DNA of 64,000 bases, from assembly GCA_024758765.1 (NCBI GenBank), contig CP101406.1, positions 930,001 through 994,000 of the forward strand, in the 5' to 3' direction. The notes beneath the pieces were generated by a model, which ran no database searches, was not told the DNA's origin, and saw only the letters and a program-made list of their open reading frames with translations. The position numbers were made by a program, and so were the translations under genes. The stretch is from Mycobacterium sp. SVM_VP21. GTDB lineage: Bacteria; Actinomycetota; Actinomycetes; Mycobacteriales; Mycobacteriaceae. Below are positions 1-7,704 of the stretch, one piece after another. Every line of letters begins with the position of its first letter. Position 1 is the first letter of the stretch.

Positions 1-1
1 G

Positions 2-1207
2 CAGATCAAACGGCGCGAATTGCCCTCCGGCGCAGTCCGATACGAAGTCATCGCCGATGTCACCCGCGAAGGTGCCCGGCACCAGACCCGCAAGCGGTTC
101 GCCAAGCTGGCCGACGCGAAGGAACACCTCGCGGGGCTGCAGGGCGACGTCGTTCGCGGAGTCCACGTCCGCCGGTCGGCTCTCACCGTGCAGCAGGCCG
201 TAGAGGCATGGCTAAGCGGTCAGCGTCTGCGGCCCAAGACACGCAGTGCCTACATCACGGCACTGCGACCCGTCGTCGACGCGCTGGGCACCAAACCCGT
301 ACAGCAGGTCAGCAAGTCCGACATCGAGACAGTGGTCCGCAGTCTCGTCGAGGGCACCAGCGCGACGGGCACTTGGAACGCGCCGACGAAGCTCAAAGGC
401 AAGAAAGTTCGCAGTAAGTGGGCGGCGACCAGTATCAACCCTATGCTGGCGCGACTCCGGTCGGTCTGGCAGGACTTGGTGGATCAGGGAGTGGTCAACC
501 GCAACGTGCCTGCGCTGGTCCGCGCGTTACCGACCAAAAGCCCTGAGATGCACACGCTCTCGGTAAAGCAGGTCGAGACGTTGTTCGCCTACATGGCCGG
601 GGACCGTCTGGAGTTGTTCGTGCATCTGGCCCTTCTCGGGTTGCGGCGCGGCGAGATCGCGGCGCTGCGGTGGTCGGTGATCGACCTGGACTCGACTCCG
701 TCCACCCTGACGGTGGCCGCCAACCGGGTGGCGGTATCCGGGGGAGCTGCGGAGTCCGATCCCAAGACCGAGGCGGGCCGGCGCGAGCTGCCGATCCCCG
801 CCGAGCTGCTGCCGATCCTTCGCCGGGCGCGGCAGCGCAGCCGGGAAGAACAATTGGCTGCGGGCAGCAAGTGGGTCGGCCAAGGCCACGTCATCGCCGA
901 CGAGCTCGGCAGCCCGTATCACCCGGACACGCTCTACAAGTATTGGTCGCGCACTCTCAAGGCGGCCGGGCTGCCGCACGTCCGGTTGCACGACGCCCGG
1001 CACTCCTGCGCCACATTGATGCACCAGCGCAGCGTTCCGCTGGCGGTGATCGCGGCCTGGCTGGGCCACACCGACGCCAGCTTCACGCTTCGCACCTACG
1101 CCCACTCCTCCCCCGCGATGCTGACGGAGGCGGCGGTGACGCTCGGCGGTCTTGTGACATCTCGTGACACATCGGATGGCAAGAAGTCCGATACCCCCAC
1201 GGGGTAA
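2..1207 (+). CDS. Tyrosine-recombinase integrase, 5' end cut by window
   Basis: Site-specific recombinase of the phage/island integrase family. The reading frame is open to the left edge, so the start lies outside; the first in-window start codon is TTG at 20. Numbering from that TTG, an N-terminal Arm-binding region is followed by a SAM-like core-binding domain (about 55-165) and the catalytic domain. Catalytic residues are visible: R210 in GLRRGE, likely K249, H324 and R327 in HDARH, H350 in WLGHTD, and the nucleophile Y360 in RTYAH. The gene ends 34 bp before the 3' end of a tRNA-Phe gene, which fits an element integrated at that tRNA. The rest of the element would lie to the left. Function is certain at family level; whether the element is still mobile cannot be seen. 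Confidence 0.93.
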   Translation, partial: QIKRRELPSGAVRYEVIADVTREGARHQTRKRFAKLADAKEHLAGLQGDVVRGVHVRRSALTVQQAVEAWLSGQRLRPKTRSAYITALRPVVDALGTKPVQQVSKSDIETVVRSLVEGTSATGTWNAPTKLKGKKVRSKWAATSINPMLARLRSVWQDLVDQGVVNRNVPALVRALPTKSPEMHTLSVKQVETLFAYMAGDRLELFVHLALLGLRRGEIAALRWSVIDLDSTPSTLTVAANRVAVSGGAAESDPKTEAGRRELPIPAELLPILRRARQRSREEQLAAGSKWVGQGHVIADELGSPYHPDTLYKYWSRTLKAAGLPHVRLHDARHSCATLMHQRSVPLAVIAAWLGHTDASFTLRTYAHSSPAMLTEAAVTLGGLVTSRDTSDGKKSDTPTG

Positions 1208-1214
1208 GAATATG

Positions 1215-1236
1215 AAAACCCTGGCTAGAGAGGGTT
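1215..1236. terminator. Hairpin between integrase and tRNA-Phe
   Basis: AAACCCT and AGGGTTT form a 7-bp stem around an 8-base loop. It lies 8 bases after the integrase stop and 5 bases beyond the tRNA-Phe 3' end, so it could end transcription from either side. The T-rich tail is weak, and the call rests on position and symmetry. Confidence 0.5.
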
Positions 1237-1240
1237 TCCT

Positions 1241-1317
1241 TGGTGGCCAGGGCCGGGATCGAACCGGCGACCTTCCGCTTTTCAGGCGGACGCTCGTACC
1301 AACTGAGCTACCTGGCC
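1241..1317 (-). tRNA. tRNA-Phe (GAA)
   Basis: On the minus strand a full cloverleaf is readable: acceptor GGCCAGG/CCTGGCC, D-arm GCTC, anticodon stem TCCGC/GCGGA with loop CTGAAAA (anticodon GAA), T-arm with GGTTCGATCC, discriminator A and an encoded CCA end (1241-1243). It is the 3'-most of a Glu-Asp-Phe trio. Its 3' end faces the integrase gene and is the likely integration target. Confidence 0.96.
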
Positions 1318-1348
1318 GGAAGGCACCAGGTGCCTCGCCGTAAAAAAG

Positions 1349-1422
1349 CGACCCTGACGGGACTTGAACCCGCGACCTCCGCCGTGACAGGGCGGCGCGC
1401 TAACCAACTGCGCCACAGGGCC
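1349..1422 (-). tRNA. tRNA-Asp (GTC)
   Basis: Minus-strand cloverleaf with acceptor GGCCCTG/CAGGGTC (one G-T pair), anticodon loop CTGTCAC (anticodon GTC), T-arm GGTTCAAGTCC and discriminator G. CCA is not encoded; the 3' side runs straight into a T-run (A1342-1347 on the plus strand). It lies between tRNA-Glu and tRNA-Phe. Confidence 0.96.
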
Positions 1423-1465
1423 TTGCTTGTACTGCTTCACTCCCGGCGTTTCCGCCGCTTGCGAG

Positions 1466-1538
1466 TACCCCCAACGGGATTCGAACCCGTGCTACCGCCG
1501 TGAAAGGGCGGCGTCCTAGGCCACTAGACGATGGGGGC
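1466..1538 (-). tRNA. tRNA-Glu (TTC)
   Basis: Minus-strand cloverleaf with acceptor GCCCCCA/TGGGGGT, anticodon loop CTTTCAC (anticodon TTC), T-arm GGTTCGAATCC and discriminator A, without encoded CCA. It is first in the Glu-Asp-Phe cluster, which is probably transcribed together toward lower coordinates. Confidence 0.96.
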
Positions 1539-1672
1539 CAGAACCGAATCTCTCCGAGGCACTCACAACGTTTCACGTTGGGAGCTTGGCTAGCTTAGGG
1601 CACAGTGGCCCGAATCCTCAAACCGGTCCCGAGCGGAGCGCGATCGGGCAGGCAGTATTCTGTTCCAGCACG

Positions 1673-1748
1673 GCCCCTATAGCTCAGTTGGTAGAGCTAC
1701 GGACTTTTAATCCGCAGGTCGCAGGTTCGAGCCCTGCTGGGGGCACCA
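1673..1748 (+). tRNA. tRNA-Lys (TTT)
   Basis: Plus-strand cloverleaf: acceptor GCCCCTA/TGGGGGC, D-arm AGCTCAGTTGGTAGAGCT, anticodon loop CTTTTAA (anticodon TTT), T-arm AGGTTCGAGCCCT, discriminator A and encoded CCA (1746-1748). It diverges from the Glu-Asp-Phe cluster across about 130 bp that hold no other visible gene. Confidence 0.96.
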
Positions 1749-1798
1749 CACCACCGTCCGTCCGCCGACATCGGCGAACCCATCAGCTGTGAGCTTTT

Positions 1799-2713
1799 TC
1801 ATACCGTGGGACCAGGCAAAACGGCGCTCAAGTAGGTCATATCGTCGAACGCCACCGCCAGTTCGTCATCGCCGTACTCCAAGCCGCACTCGGTGTAGAG
1901 CTCGCGGACCTGGCGGCCCGTCACCGTCCAGCCCGCGCCGGTCAGGTACTCGATGATGTGATTGCGTTCGCCGTGGTAGATCAGGTCGCCGATCTCCACT
2001 TCGAACCCCAGCGCCGACATCTTCTCCCGGTGTTCACGCCACGCCGGGCTGGCGAACACCGATGTGTCGCTGATGAACTCACAGGCCACCCGACTACCAG
2101 GAGTGCTCAACGACTTGATGGTGTCGAACAAGGCGTCCTGGGCGTCGGGCTGCAGGTAGATCAGCAGACCCTCGGCGCTCCAGACGGTCGGAGCGTGCGG
2201 GTCGAATTCGGCGGCCCGCAGGGCGGTCGGCCAGTCGTCGCGCAGGTCGATGGCCACGGTGCGACGCTCGGCGGTGGGCTGCGCGCCCAAGTCACGCAGC
2301 GTGGTCGTCTTGAACTCGATGACTTCCGGCAGATCGACTTCGTAGACCACGGTGCCGGCCGGCCAGTCCAGTCGGTAGGCGCGCGAGTCCAGGCCAGAAG
2401 CCAGGATCACCGCCTGTCGGATGCCGCTCCTCGTCGCGGACAGGAAGTGCTCGTCGAAGAATCGGGTGCGCACGCCCATGCCGTGGCCCATCCGGATCGG
2501 ATCGAACTCGCCGCCTTCAACGACCGGGATGTCGCCGTCGACCATCCGCGTGAAGAAGTCGATGCCGACCGCACGCACCAGCGGTGCCGCCCATGGGTCG
2601 TTGATCAGTTTGTCCGGTCCCGAGGTGGCCAGGGCGCGCTGCGCGGCCACCATGGTCGCGGTGGCCCCCACACTGGTGGCCAAGTCCCAGCTGTCACTGT
2701 CCGTGCGCGTCAT
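1799..2713 (-). CDS. Class I SAM-dependent methyltransferase (LCMT-like mycobacterial family)
   Basis: A 304-residue protein of the family annotated in mycobacteria as putative S-adenosylmethionine-dependent methyltransferases (leucine carboxyl methyltransferase fold). Family marks are an N-terminal [19 protein letters not shown] segment, the SAM-site motif [13 protein letters not shown] (about 103-115) and the acidic strand [12 protein letters not shown] (124-135). The start is the ATG at 2711-2713, with GGAGAGG a few bases upstream; an upstream extension of the frame looks non-coding. The substrate is unknown in this family. The gene stands alone downstream of the tRNA cluster, and a second family member lies at 9057-9863. 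Confidence 0.9.
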   Translation of the reverse strand: MTRTDSDSWDLATSVGATATMVAAQRALATSGPDKLINDPWAAPLVRAVGIDFFTRMVDGDIPVVEGGEFDPIRMGHGMGVRTRFFDEHFLSATRSGIRQAVILASGLDSRAYRLDWPAGTVVYEVDLPEVIEFKTTTLRDLGAQPTAERRTVAIDLRDDWPTALRAAEFDPHAPTVWSAEGLLIYLQPDAQDALFDTIKSLSTPGSRVACEFISDTSVFASPAWREHREKMSALGFEVEIGDLIYHGERNHIIEYLTGAGWTVTGRQVRELYTECGLEYGDDELAVAFDDMTYLSAVLPGPTV

Positions 2714-3311
2714 CGATGCCTCTCCGAATAAATACTGCAAACTATCTAGCCAGGCTACCGACCGCCGTGCACCGCGGCACCGGCCACGACCGTGACTGCC
2801 ACCAAGTCGGCGTCGAGGGCAATCGGATAACCGCTGAGCACGCACGGCATCACCGAGCTGACCGACGGCGATGCCGCGCGATGTCGCGGGCCGATCGGCG
2901 TGGTCCGGTGCACCGCGGCACGCATGGCCGCCCCCCGATCACCGTCGCCGAAGGGCGTGTCGGTGGACAGCGCCACCGGAATGTTGCGGGGCGGCGCCCG
3001 GATGTTCGCTGCCCAGACCGCAGCCACCACCGTGAAACTGCATCTGACGCTGCGCAAGGCCTACAGCTTCGGTTCCATGGTGATGTCGCTGCTGGGATTC
3101 GACTCCCCGGTGGCGACGTTCGCCTATCCCGGGGCGACGATGGGCGCGATGAGTGCGGCCGCGCTCAGCGCAGCGCCACATGCCGGGAAGATCTGGCCGC
3201 CAAACTGTGCGACACCGAACTGCAGGCGTCATAGCACTCCGCCCTGCAGCGCGAGCTGCGCAGCCGCCAGGCCGCCGCCGAGCCGGTGACCCGAACCGTC
3301 ATCATGCCCTG
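2714..3311. other. 598-bp region without an intact gene
   Basis: Holds the start region of the methyltransferase at its left end and a carboxyltransferase fragment in its middle. Both strands show short frames, but none has family features over its full length. GTGCACCGCGGCA recurs at about 2767 and 2907 and again near 5293 inside the TetR gene. The stretch looks like eroded coding sequence. Confidence 0.5.
2980..3180 (+). pseudogene. Remnant of an acyl-CoA carboxylase carboxyltransferase subunit
   Basis: In one plus frame (about residues 30-92 of a frame that opens at 2900) the translation reads like the C-terminal half of biotin-dependent carboxyltransferase (AccD-type) proteins: a LRGGARMFAAQTAATTVK helix, then LRKAYSFGSMVMSLLGF, then VATFAYPGATMGAMSAAA, matching the family run ...RK.YG.GAMAM...ATFAYPTA..GAM. 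Before and after it the frame loses the family pattern, and no plausible start is present. The intact protein is about 500 residues, so only about 60 residues remain. I infer a decayed gene; the exact parent is unknown. Confidence 0.5.
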
Positions 3312-3758
3312 ATGAGCATTCTGCGCGAAGCGCTGCTGGGTGGCTGGGAGCTGTCGTCGTTCGAGTCCCGCGGTTCAGCGAGGCTCGACGCAGGAGAGGC
3401 GAAGCTGGGACCGCGGCATGAGCCCCTCGACACCGTCACCGGCGCGGTGTCATACCCCTTGGGCACCGCGCCGCGCGGTCTGATCCTCTACACCGCCGAC
3501 GGGTATATGTCCGCACAACTGACCGGCAGCGCCGATGCCGCGGTGGCTGCCTATATCGCCTACGGTGGCCGATTTCGCGTCGACGAGGACACCGCGACCG
3601 TGCACCACGAAGTCAGCGTCTCAATGCTGCCGGAACTGCTGGCGAGCCCGCAGCCCCGGCAGGCACGCGTGGACGGCGACCGGCTGACGCTTTCGGCGAC
3701 GAGCACCAACGACGGTGTGACGACGCTCAACACCTTGGTCTGGGTCAGACGTCGATAA
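3312..3758 (+). CDS. Lipocalin-like domain protein
   Basis: A 148-residue protein. The opening WELSSFESRG, the internal GLILYTADGYMSAQL (about 57-71) and the closing TLVWVRRR fit the lipocalin-like (Lipocalin_5 type) family, small beta-barrel proteins that often sit near polyketide or fatty-acid enzymes. It has no signal peptide. The start is ATG 3312, where the family pattern begins; the upstream frame reads as non-coding. Its 3' end overlaps the convergent quinone-oxidoreductase gene by 14 bp. Ligand and role are unknown. Confidence 0.75.
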   Translation: MSILREALLGGWELSSFESRGSARLDAGEAKLGPRHEPLDTVTGAVSYPLGTAPRGLILYTADGYMSAQLTGSADAAVAAYIAYGGRFRVDEDTATVHHEVSVSMLPELLASPQPRQARVDGDRLTLSATSTNDGVTTLNTLVWVRRR

Positions 3759-4713
3759 TGACCTTCCCGACCGCCTTGCGGTCGGCCACGTAGCGCAGTG
3801 CCGTTGCGGTCTCGGCGAGCGGGAATCGGGCGCCGATGTAGGGGCTGACCTTGCCCTCGGCGAACAGCTGCCGCAGTTCGGCAAGATCGCGCTCGTTCTC
3901 CGCCGGGAAGTCGGTGGCGAACGTCCGGATCTCCATGCCCTGCACCGTGATGCCCTTGAGCATCACCAGGTTCAGCGGGATCGCCGGAATCGATCCAGCG
4001 GCATAGCCCAAGGTGATGAAGCGCCCGCCGCGGGCCAGGCTGCGCAGCGCCGGCTCCGCATAGGAACCGCCGACCGGGTCGAGCACCGCCTGCGCACCGT
4101 CGCCGGTGATCTCCCGGATCCGCGTCTTGAGGTCCTCCCGGTCGTAGTCGACCGTCGCGGCAGCACCGCGCTGGCGGCACACCTCCAGCTTCTCCGGGCT
4201 GGATGCCGCGGCAAGCACTTTCGCGCCCATCGCCACCGCCAGGTCGACGGCGGCCAGTCCGACACCGCCGGCTGCGCCCAGCACCACCACCCAATCACCC
4301 TCTGCTACTTGGGCAACCGAGCGCAGCGCGTGATAGGCCGTGCGGTAGGTGACTCCGAAGCCGGCCGCGGCCGCGTAATCGATACCGTCGGGGATGGCAC
4401 TCACAGCCGGCGCGGGAACCAGCGCCTGCTCGGCGAAACCTCCCACGAACGAGGCGCCGGCCACCCGGTCGCCGACAGCGAACGGCACCCCCTCACCGAC
4501 GGCGATCACATCACCGGCTAGTTCGCTTCCGGGGGTGAACGGTGCCGGGATCTTCAGCTGATACTTGCCGTCGATCAGCAGCACGTCGGGGAAGTTGACC
4601 GCCGCGGCCCGCACCCGGACCACCAGCGTGCCGGGCCCGGGCGTCGGGTCGGGCAGCTCCCGAAGCACCAGATCTTCCGGCGGGCCGTACTGCTCGCAGA
4701 CGATCGCGCGCAT
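3745..4713 (-). CDS. Zinc-type/MDR-family NADPH:quinone oxidoreductase
   Basis: A 322-residue medium-chain dehydrogenase/reductase of the quinone-oxidoreductase type. The N-terminal GroES-like domain opens with MRAIVCEQYG and has PGPGTLVVRVRAAAVNFPD. The Rossmann part has VVLGAAGGVGLAAVDLA, the NADPH-binding AxxGGxG signature (about 147-156). It lacks the zinc-ligand set of alcohol dehydrogenases, so a zinc-free NADPH-dependent reductase of quinones or enones is likely. It is the last gene of a four-gene minus-strand cluster and overlaps the preceding TetR stop by 1 bp (TGATG), which implies translational coupling. Confidence 0.9.
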   Translation of the reverse strand: MRAIVCEQYGPPEDLVLRELPDPTPGPGTLVVRVRAAAVNFPDVLLIDGKYQLKIPAPFTPGSELAGDVIAVGEGVPFAVGDRVAGASFVGGFAEQALVPAPAVSAIPDGIDYAAAAGFGVTYRTAYHALRSVAQVAEGDWVVVLGAAGGVGLAAVDLAVAMGAKVLAAASSPEKLEVCRQRGAAATVDYDREDLKTRIREITGDGAQAVLDPVGGSYAEPALRSLARGGRFITLGYAAGSIPAIPLNLVMLKGITVQGMEIRTFATDFPAENERDLAELRQLFAEGKVSPYIGARFPLAETATALRYVADRKAVGKVIIDV

Positions 4714-5324
4714 CAGAACGCCCCCAGTCCGCGAAGGCAGAACGCCACAAGATGATCCACATCGGCCCGCTTCGGTCGCCGGCCGGAATTGAGGTAGCCA
4801 CGCATGGTCGACAAGGTAGCGCCAAAGACCAGGTCGGCATCCCGGCGGGGGTCGTCGCCGCCGAGCGCACTGATCGGTGCGGTGAGCAGATCGCGCAACG
4901 GCGCCAGGATGTCCTCATCGGAGCGCGGCCGCTCGGCACTGACCGCCAGCTGGGTGCTCGCGGCGCGGCTCAGGCTCAGCAGGTGCGGATCGGACAACTG
5001 CGCCAGGGCGCCGCGGATCCAGCACTCGACCTTGGCTACAGGTGTGGATTCCTTGGCCAGTTGCTGCTCCAGATAGGACCCCACAATCGCGACACCGCGC
5101 TCCATCACGGCCAAGATCACGTCGTCCTTGCCGGCGAAATAACGGTAGAACGCCTTGTTCGACGAGCCCGCCTCGGCGACGATGTCGCACACCCGGGGCG
5201 GGTCGGGTGCACTGCGCTGCAGCACTGTCACCGCTGCGGCCAGGATCCGCTCCACTTCGGCGGTGGCCTCACGCTGGCGGTCGTCAATGCCGCGGTGCAC
5301 CGCGGCATCGACACGTGTGGTCAT
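4713..5324 (-). CDS. TetR-family transcriptional regulator
   Basis: A 203-residue regulator. The N-terminal HTH is visible as VCDIVAEAGSSNKAFYRYFAGKDDVILAVME (about residues 44-74, shown in parts: VCDIVAEAG is the first helix and NKAFYRYF the recognition helix). The C-terminal ligand domain is not assignable. Its ATG overlaps the end of the acyl-CoA dehydrogenase gene by 4 bp and its stop overlaps the quinone-oxidoreductase start by 1 bp, so it is co-transcribed with both. It likely controls this lipid/acyl-CoA cluster in response to an acyl-CoA or similar ligand (inference). Confidence 0.9.
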   Translation of the reverse strand: MTTRVDAAVHRGIDDRQREATAEVERILAAAVTVLQRSAPDPPRVCDIVAEAGSSNKAFYRYFAGKDDVILAVMERGVAIVGSYLEQQLAKESTPVAKVECWIRGALAQLSDPHLLSLSRAASTQLAVSAERPRSDEDILAPLRDLLTAPISALGGDDPRRDADLVFGATLSTMRGYLNSGRRPKRADVDHLVAFCLRGLGAF

Positions 5325-6619
5325 GGCACCGCCGGGATCCGGTCAAGGCGGTCGCCGTACTTCGCGCGGGCGGCCTCGATGCGGTTGTCCAGGAATTCGC
5401 TGGGCCACTCCGGGTCCTCGGCCTCGTAATCCTTGAGCAGTAAGCGAGCTAGGTTCACCTTGTGCGCCTCGGTGGGACCGTCGGCCAGGCCCAGCGCCAC
5501 CCCACCAAGGAGCACATTGGTCAGCGGCAACTGCTCGGTCAGACCCATCGCGCCGTGCACCTGGATCGCGCGCAGACCGATCGACTTGAGCACCTGCGAC
5601 GCCAGAATCTTGCAGACCCCGATCTCGGCCCGGGCCGCCTTCTCGTCGCCGCTGTCGATCAGCCACGCGGCGTGCAGCACCGTCAGCCGAAATGGGATCA
5701 GCTCCGCATAGGAGTCGGCGATGAACGCCTGCACCAGCTGCTTGTCGGCCAACGAACTGCCTTGAGTGAAGCGGCTTTTGGCGCGCCGGGCCATCATGTC
5801 GATGGCGCGCTGCGCCACCCCGATCGAACGCATAGCGTGATGCAATCGGCCGCCGGCCAGCCGGCTCTGCAGGATCAGGAAGCCTTGACCCGGCTCCCCC
5901 AGGATGGCGTCGGCCGGGACCCGCACCTTGTCGTAGCGCACCAGCGAATGCCCGGCCTCATGCGGATGCGAACCCACCAGATGGTGGGTGGCTTCGACGA
6001 CCAGACCCGGGGTACCGGCCGGGATCAGGAACGTCGACGCCCCACGGTGCACCGGAACATCCGGGTCGGTGATGGCCACCACGATGAAGAACGACGCCAC
6101 CGAGGCGTTGGAGGAGAAGTACTTACGCCCGGTGATCACCCAATCGTCGCCGTCTCGGACGGCCCGGGTGGTGAACACCCGCGGATCAGCGCCGCCCTGC
6201 GGCTCCGTCATGGAGAAGCAGGAGAAGATCTCCCCCGACAGCAATCCGGCCAGATAGCTGTCCTTCTGCTCTGTCGTGCCGAACCGAGCCAGAATTTCGG
6301 CGTTGCCGGTGTCGGGGGCCTGGGTGCCGAACACGATGGGTGCCCAGCTGGACCGGCCCAGGATCTCGTTGATCAGGGTCAACTTGACCGCCCCGAACCC
6401 CTGGCCACCCAGCTCGGGCCCCAGATGCGGTGCCCACAGGCCCTGTTCGCGCACCTGGGCCTTGAGCGGGTCGACGATCCGGCGGCGTTCGTCGGTCAGC
6501 GGCAGGTATTCGCAGCCGGGAAACAGTACTTCGAGGGGCTCCACCTCCTCGCGCACGAACGCCCGGATCCAGTCGAGCTTCGCCTCAAACTCGGGTTCCG
6601 TAGAGAAGTCCCACGCCAT
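5321..6619 (-). CDS. Acyl-CoA dehydrogenase family protein
   Basis: A 432-residue FAD-dependent acyl-CoA dehydrogenase. The FAD-binding beta-domain has FSCFSMTEPQGGADPRVF, followed by WVITGRKYFSSNA. The helical C-terminal domain carries ARAEIGVCKILASQV and QVHGAMGLTEQLPL, the usual FAD/CoA contact run. The length is close to the ACAD10/11-like and caiA-like types. Its stop overlaps the TetR start by 4 bp, and it lies 22 bp after an SDR gene. The likely role is alpha,beta-desaturation of an acyl-CoA; the substrate cannot be read. Confidence 0.9.
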   Translation of the reverse strand: MAWDFSTEPEFEAKLDWIRAFVREEVEPLEVLFPGCEYLPLTDERRRIVDPLKAQVREQGLWAPHLGPELGGQGFGAVKLTLINEILGRSSWAPIVFGTQAPDTGNAEILARFGTTEQKDSYLAGLLSGEIFSCFSMTEPQGGADPRVFTTRAVRDGDDWVITGRKYFSSNASVASFFIVVAITDPDVPVHRGASTFLIPAGTPGLVVEATHHLVGSHPHEAGHSLVRYDKVRVPADAILGEPGQGFLILQSRLAGGRLHHAMRSIGVAQRAIDMMARRAKSRFTQGSSLADKQLVQAFIADSYAELIPFRLTVLHAAWLIDSGDEKAARAEIGVCKILASQVLKSIGLRAIQVHGAMGLTEQLPLTNVLLGGVALGLADGPTEAHKVNLARLLLKDYEAEDPEWPSEFLDNRIEAARAKYGDRLDRIPAVP

Positions 6620-6641
6620 TTCCCGTTCCTTTCACGGTGAA

Positions 6642-7403
6642 TCAGACACTGCCGCCGTCGGCCCGCACGATCGAGCCGGTGGTGAAGCTGGAGGCATCCG
6701 ACATCAAAAACAGTGCCGCACCGATGATCTCCGGAGGATTCCCGGCGCGCCGCAATGCGGCGGCGCCGAACGGGTTGTCGGCTTCCCCGAAATCCCACGC
6801 CTTGGAGATGTCGGTCAGAAACGGCCCGGGCATCAAGGTGTTGACCCGCACCGTGGGGCCGAACGCCTGGGCCAAAGCCTCGGTCATGACGTTGAGTCCG
6901 GCCTTGGCTGCCGCATACGGGATGAACGACGGGTGCGGGCGCAGCGAACCGTGGGTGCTGACATTGATGATCGATCCGCGGCCCGCAGCCATCATCCGTT
7001 CGCCGATCAACGCCGACAACCGAAACGGGCCTTTGAGGTTCAGATTCACCACGGCGTCGAACATCTTCTCGGTGACGTCGGTCTGCTTGTCGTAGACCGG
7101 CGACATACCGGCGTTGTTGACCAGCACGTCGACCCGCCCGAACCGCTCGTAGGCCGCATCGACCAAGCCGTCGAGCTGATCCCAGCGCCCGACGTGCACC
7201 GCATAGGGCAGGGCGGTGCGTCCCGTCTCGGACTCGATCTCGGCGGCGGTGGCCTGGCAGGCTTCGAGTTTGCGGCTGGCGATCACCACATCGGCGCCGC
7301 ACCGGGCCGCCGCCAGCGCCATCTCGCGCCCCAGGCCGCGGCTGCCGCCGGTAACCAGCACCACCCGGTCGGTCAGGTCGAAGAGCGAATCCGCGTACCC
7401 CAT
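6642..7403 (-). CDS. Short-chain dehydrogenase/reductase
   Basis: A 253-residue classical SDR. Motifs: cofactor loop TGGSRGLG (18-25), NNAG (96-99) and the catalytic Y163-x3-K167 in YAAAK with serines around 149. Arg22 and Arg44/Lys45 after the second strand favour NADP(H). The start ATG at 7401-7403 has a GTGAGG site 6 bases upstream. It is first in the minus-strand cluster SDR - acyl-CoA dehydrogenase - TetR - quinone oxidoreductase, which suggests oxidation or reduction of a hydroxy/oxo lipid intermediate. Confidence 0.92.
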   Translation of the reverse strand: MGYADSLFDLTDRVVLVTGGSRGLGREMALAAARCGADVVIASRKLEACQATAAEIESETGRTALPYAVHVGRWDQLDGLVDAAYERFGRVDVLVNNAGMSPVYDKQTDVTEKMFDAVVNLNLKGPFRLSALIGERMMAAGRGSIINVSTHGSLRPHPSFIPYAAAKAGLNVMTEALAQAFGPTVRVNTLMPGPFLTDISKAWDFGEADNPFGAAALRRAGNPPEIIGAALFLMSDASSFTTGSIVRADGGSV

Positions 7404-7704
7404 GTCAACCTCACTGTGCCGGTAGAGAGCGGGCGAGTTCGGCTGCGACGCTGATCAACTGCGGGATCATCGGGCCCATGGCAGCGGCGATCTTCGGGTC
7501 GCCTCGGTCACCGGGACAGAGAATAGCGTTCTCCACCTGGAGATTGGTCGGCTTCAGCGATTCTTTATGGGGTCGGCGATGGAAACCCCACAACCTGGAG
7601 CGCGCGAGCATGCATGGTCGTACGCGCAGCACGGCGTGTTGCCGTGCAAACCCGCCGTGCTGCGCGAAAAGGAACTGTGCTCGTGCGAACAGGTAGGGGC
7701 TTGG
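7404..7704. other. 301-bp gap with hairpin and a doubtful short frame
   Basis: A minus-strand open frame (7411-7632, 73 codons) ends 7 bp before the SDR start. Its last 40 codons (GDPKIAAAMGPMIPQLIS...) look protein-like, but the first half does not, so it may be a small leader gene, a remnant or chance. The right part holds the perfect inverted repeat described separately. No other gene is seen. Confidence 0.4.
7623..7666. terminator. Perfect 14-bp inverted repeat
   Basis: CGCGCAGCACGGCG (7623-7636) pairs perfectly with CGCCGTGCTGCGCG (7653-7666) around 16 bases. It lies 38 bp beyond the stop of the flavoprotein gene on the minus strand. No long U-tract follows, which resembles the tail-less hairpins proposed as terminators in mycobacteria. 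It could also be an operator. Confidence 0.55.

Noticed and set aside
2755..3057. A 100-codon minus-strand frame with phrases such as [18 protein letters not shown]
   Set aside because: It looked protein-like, but no family was recognised and it lies opposite the carboxyltransferase remnant. Too weak to call.
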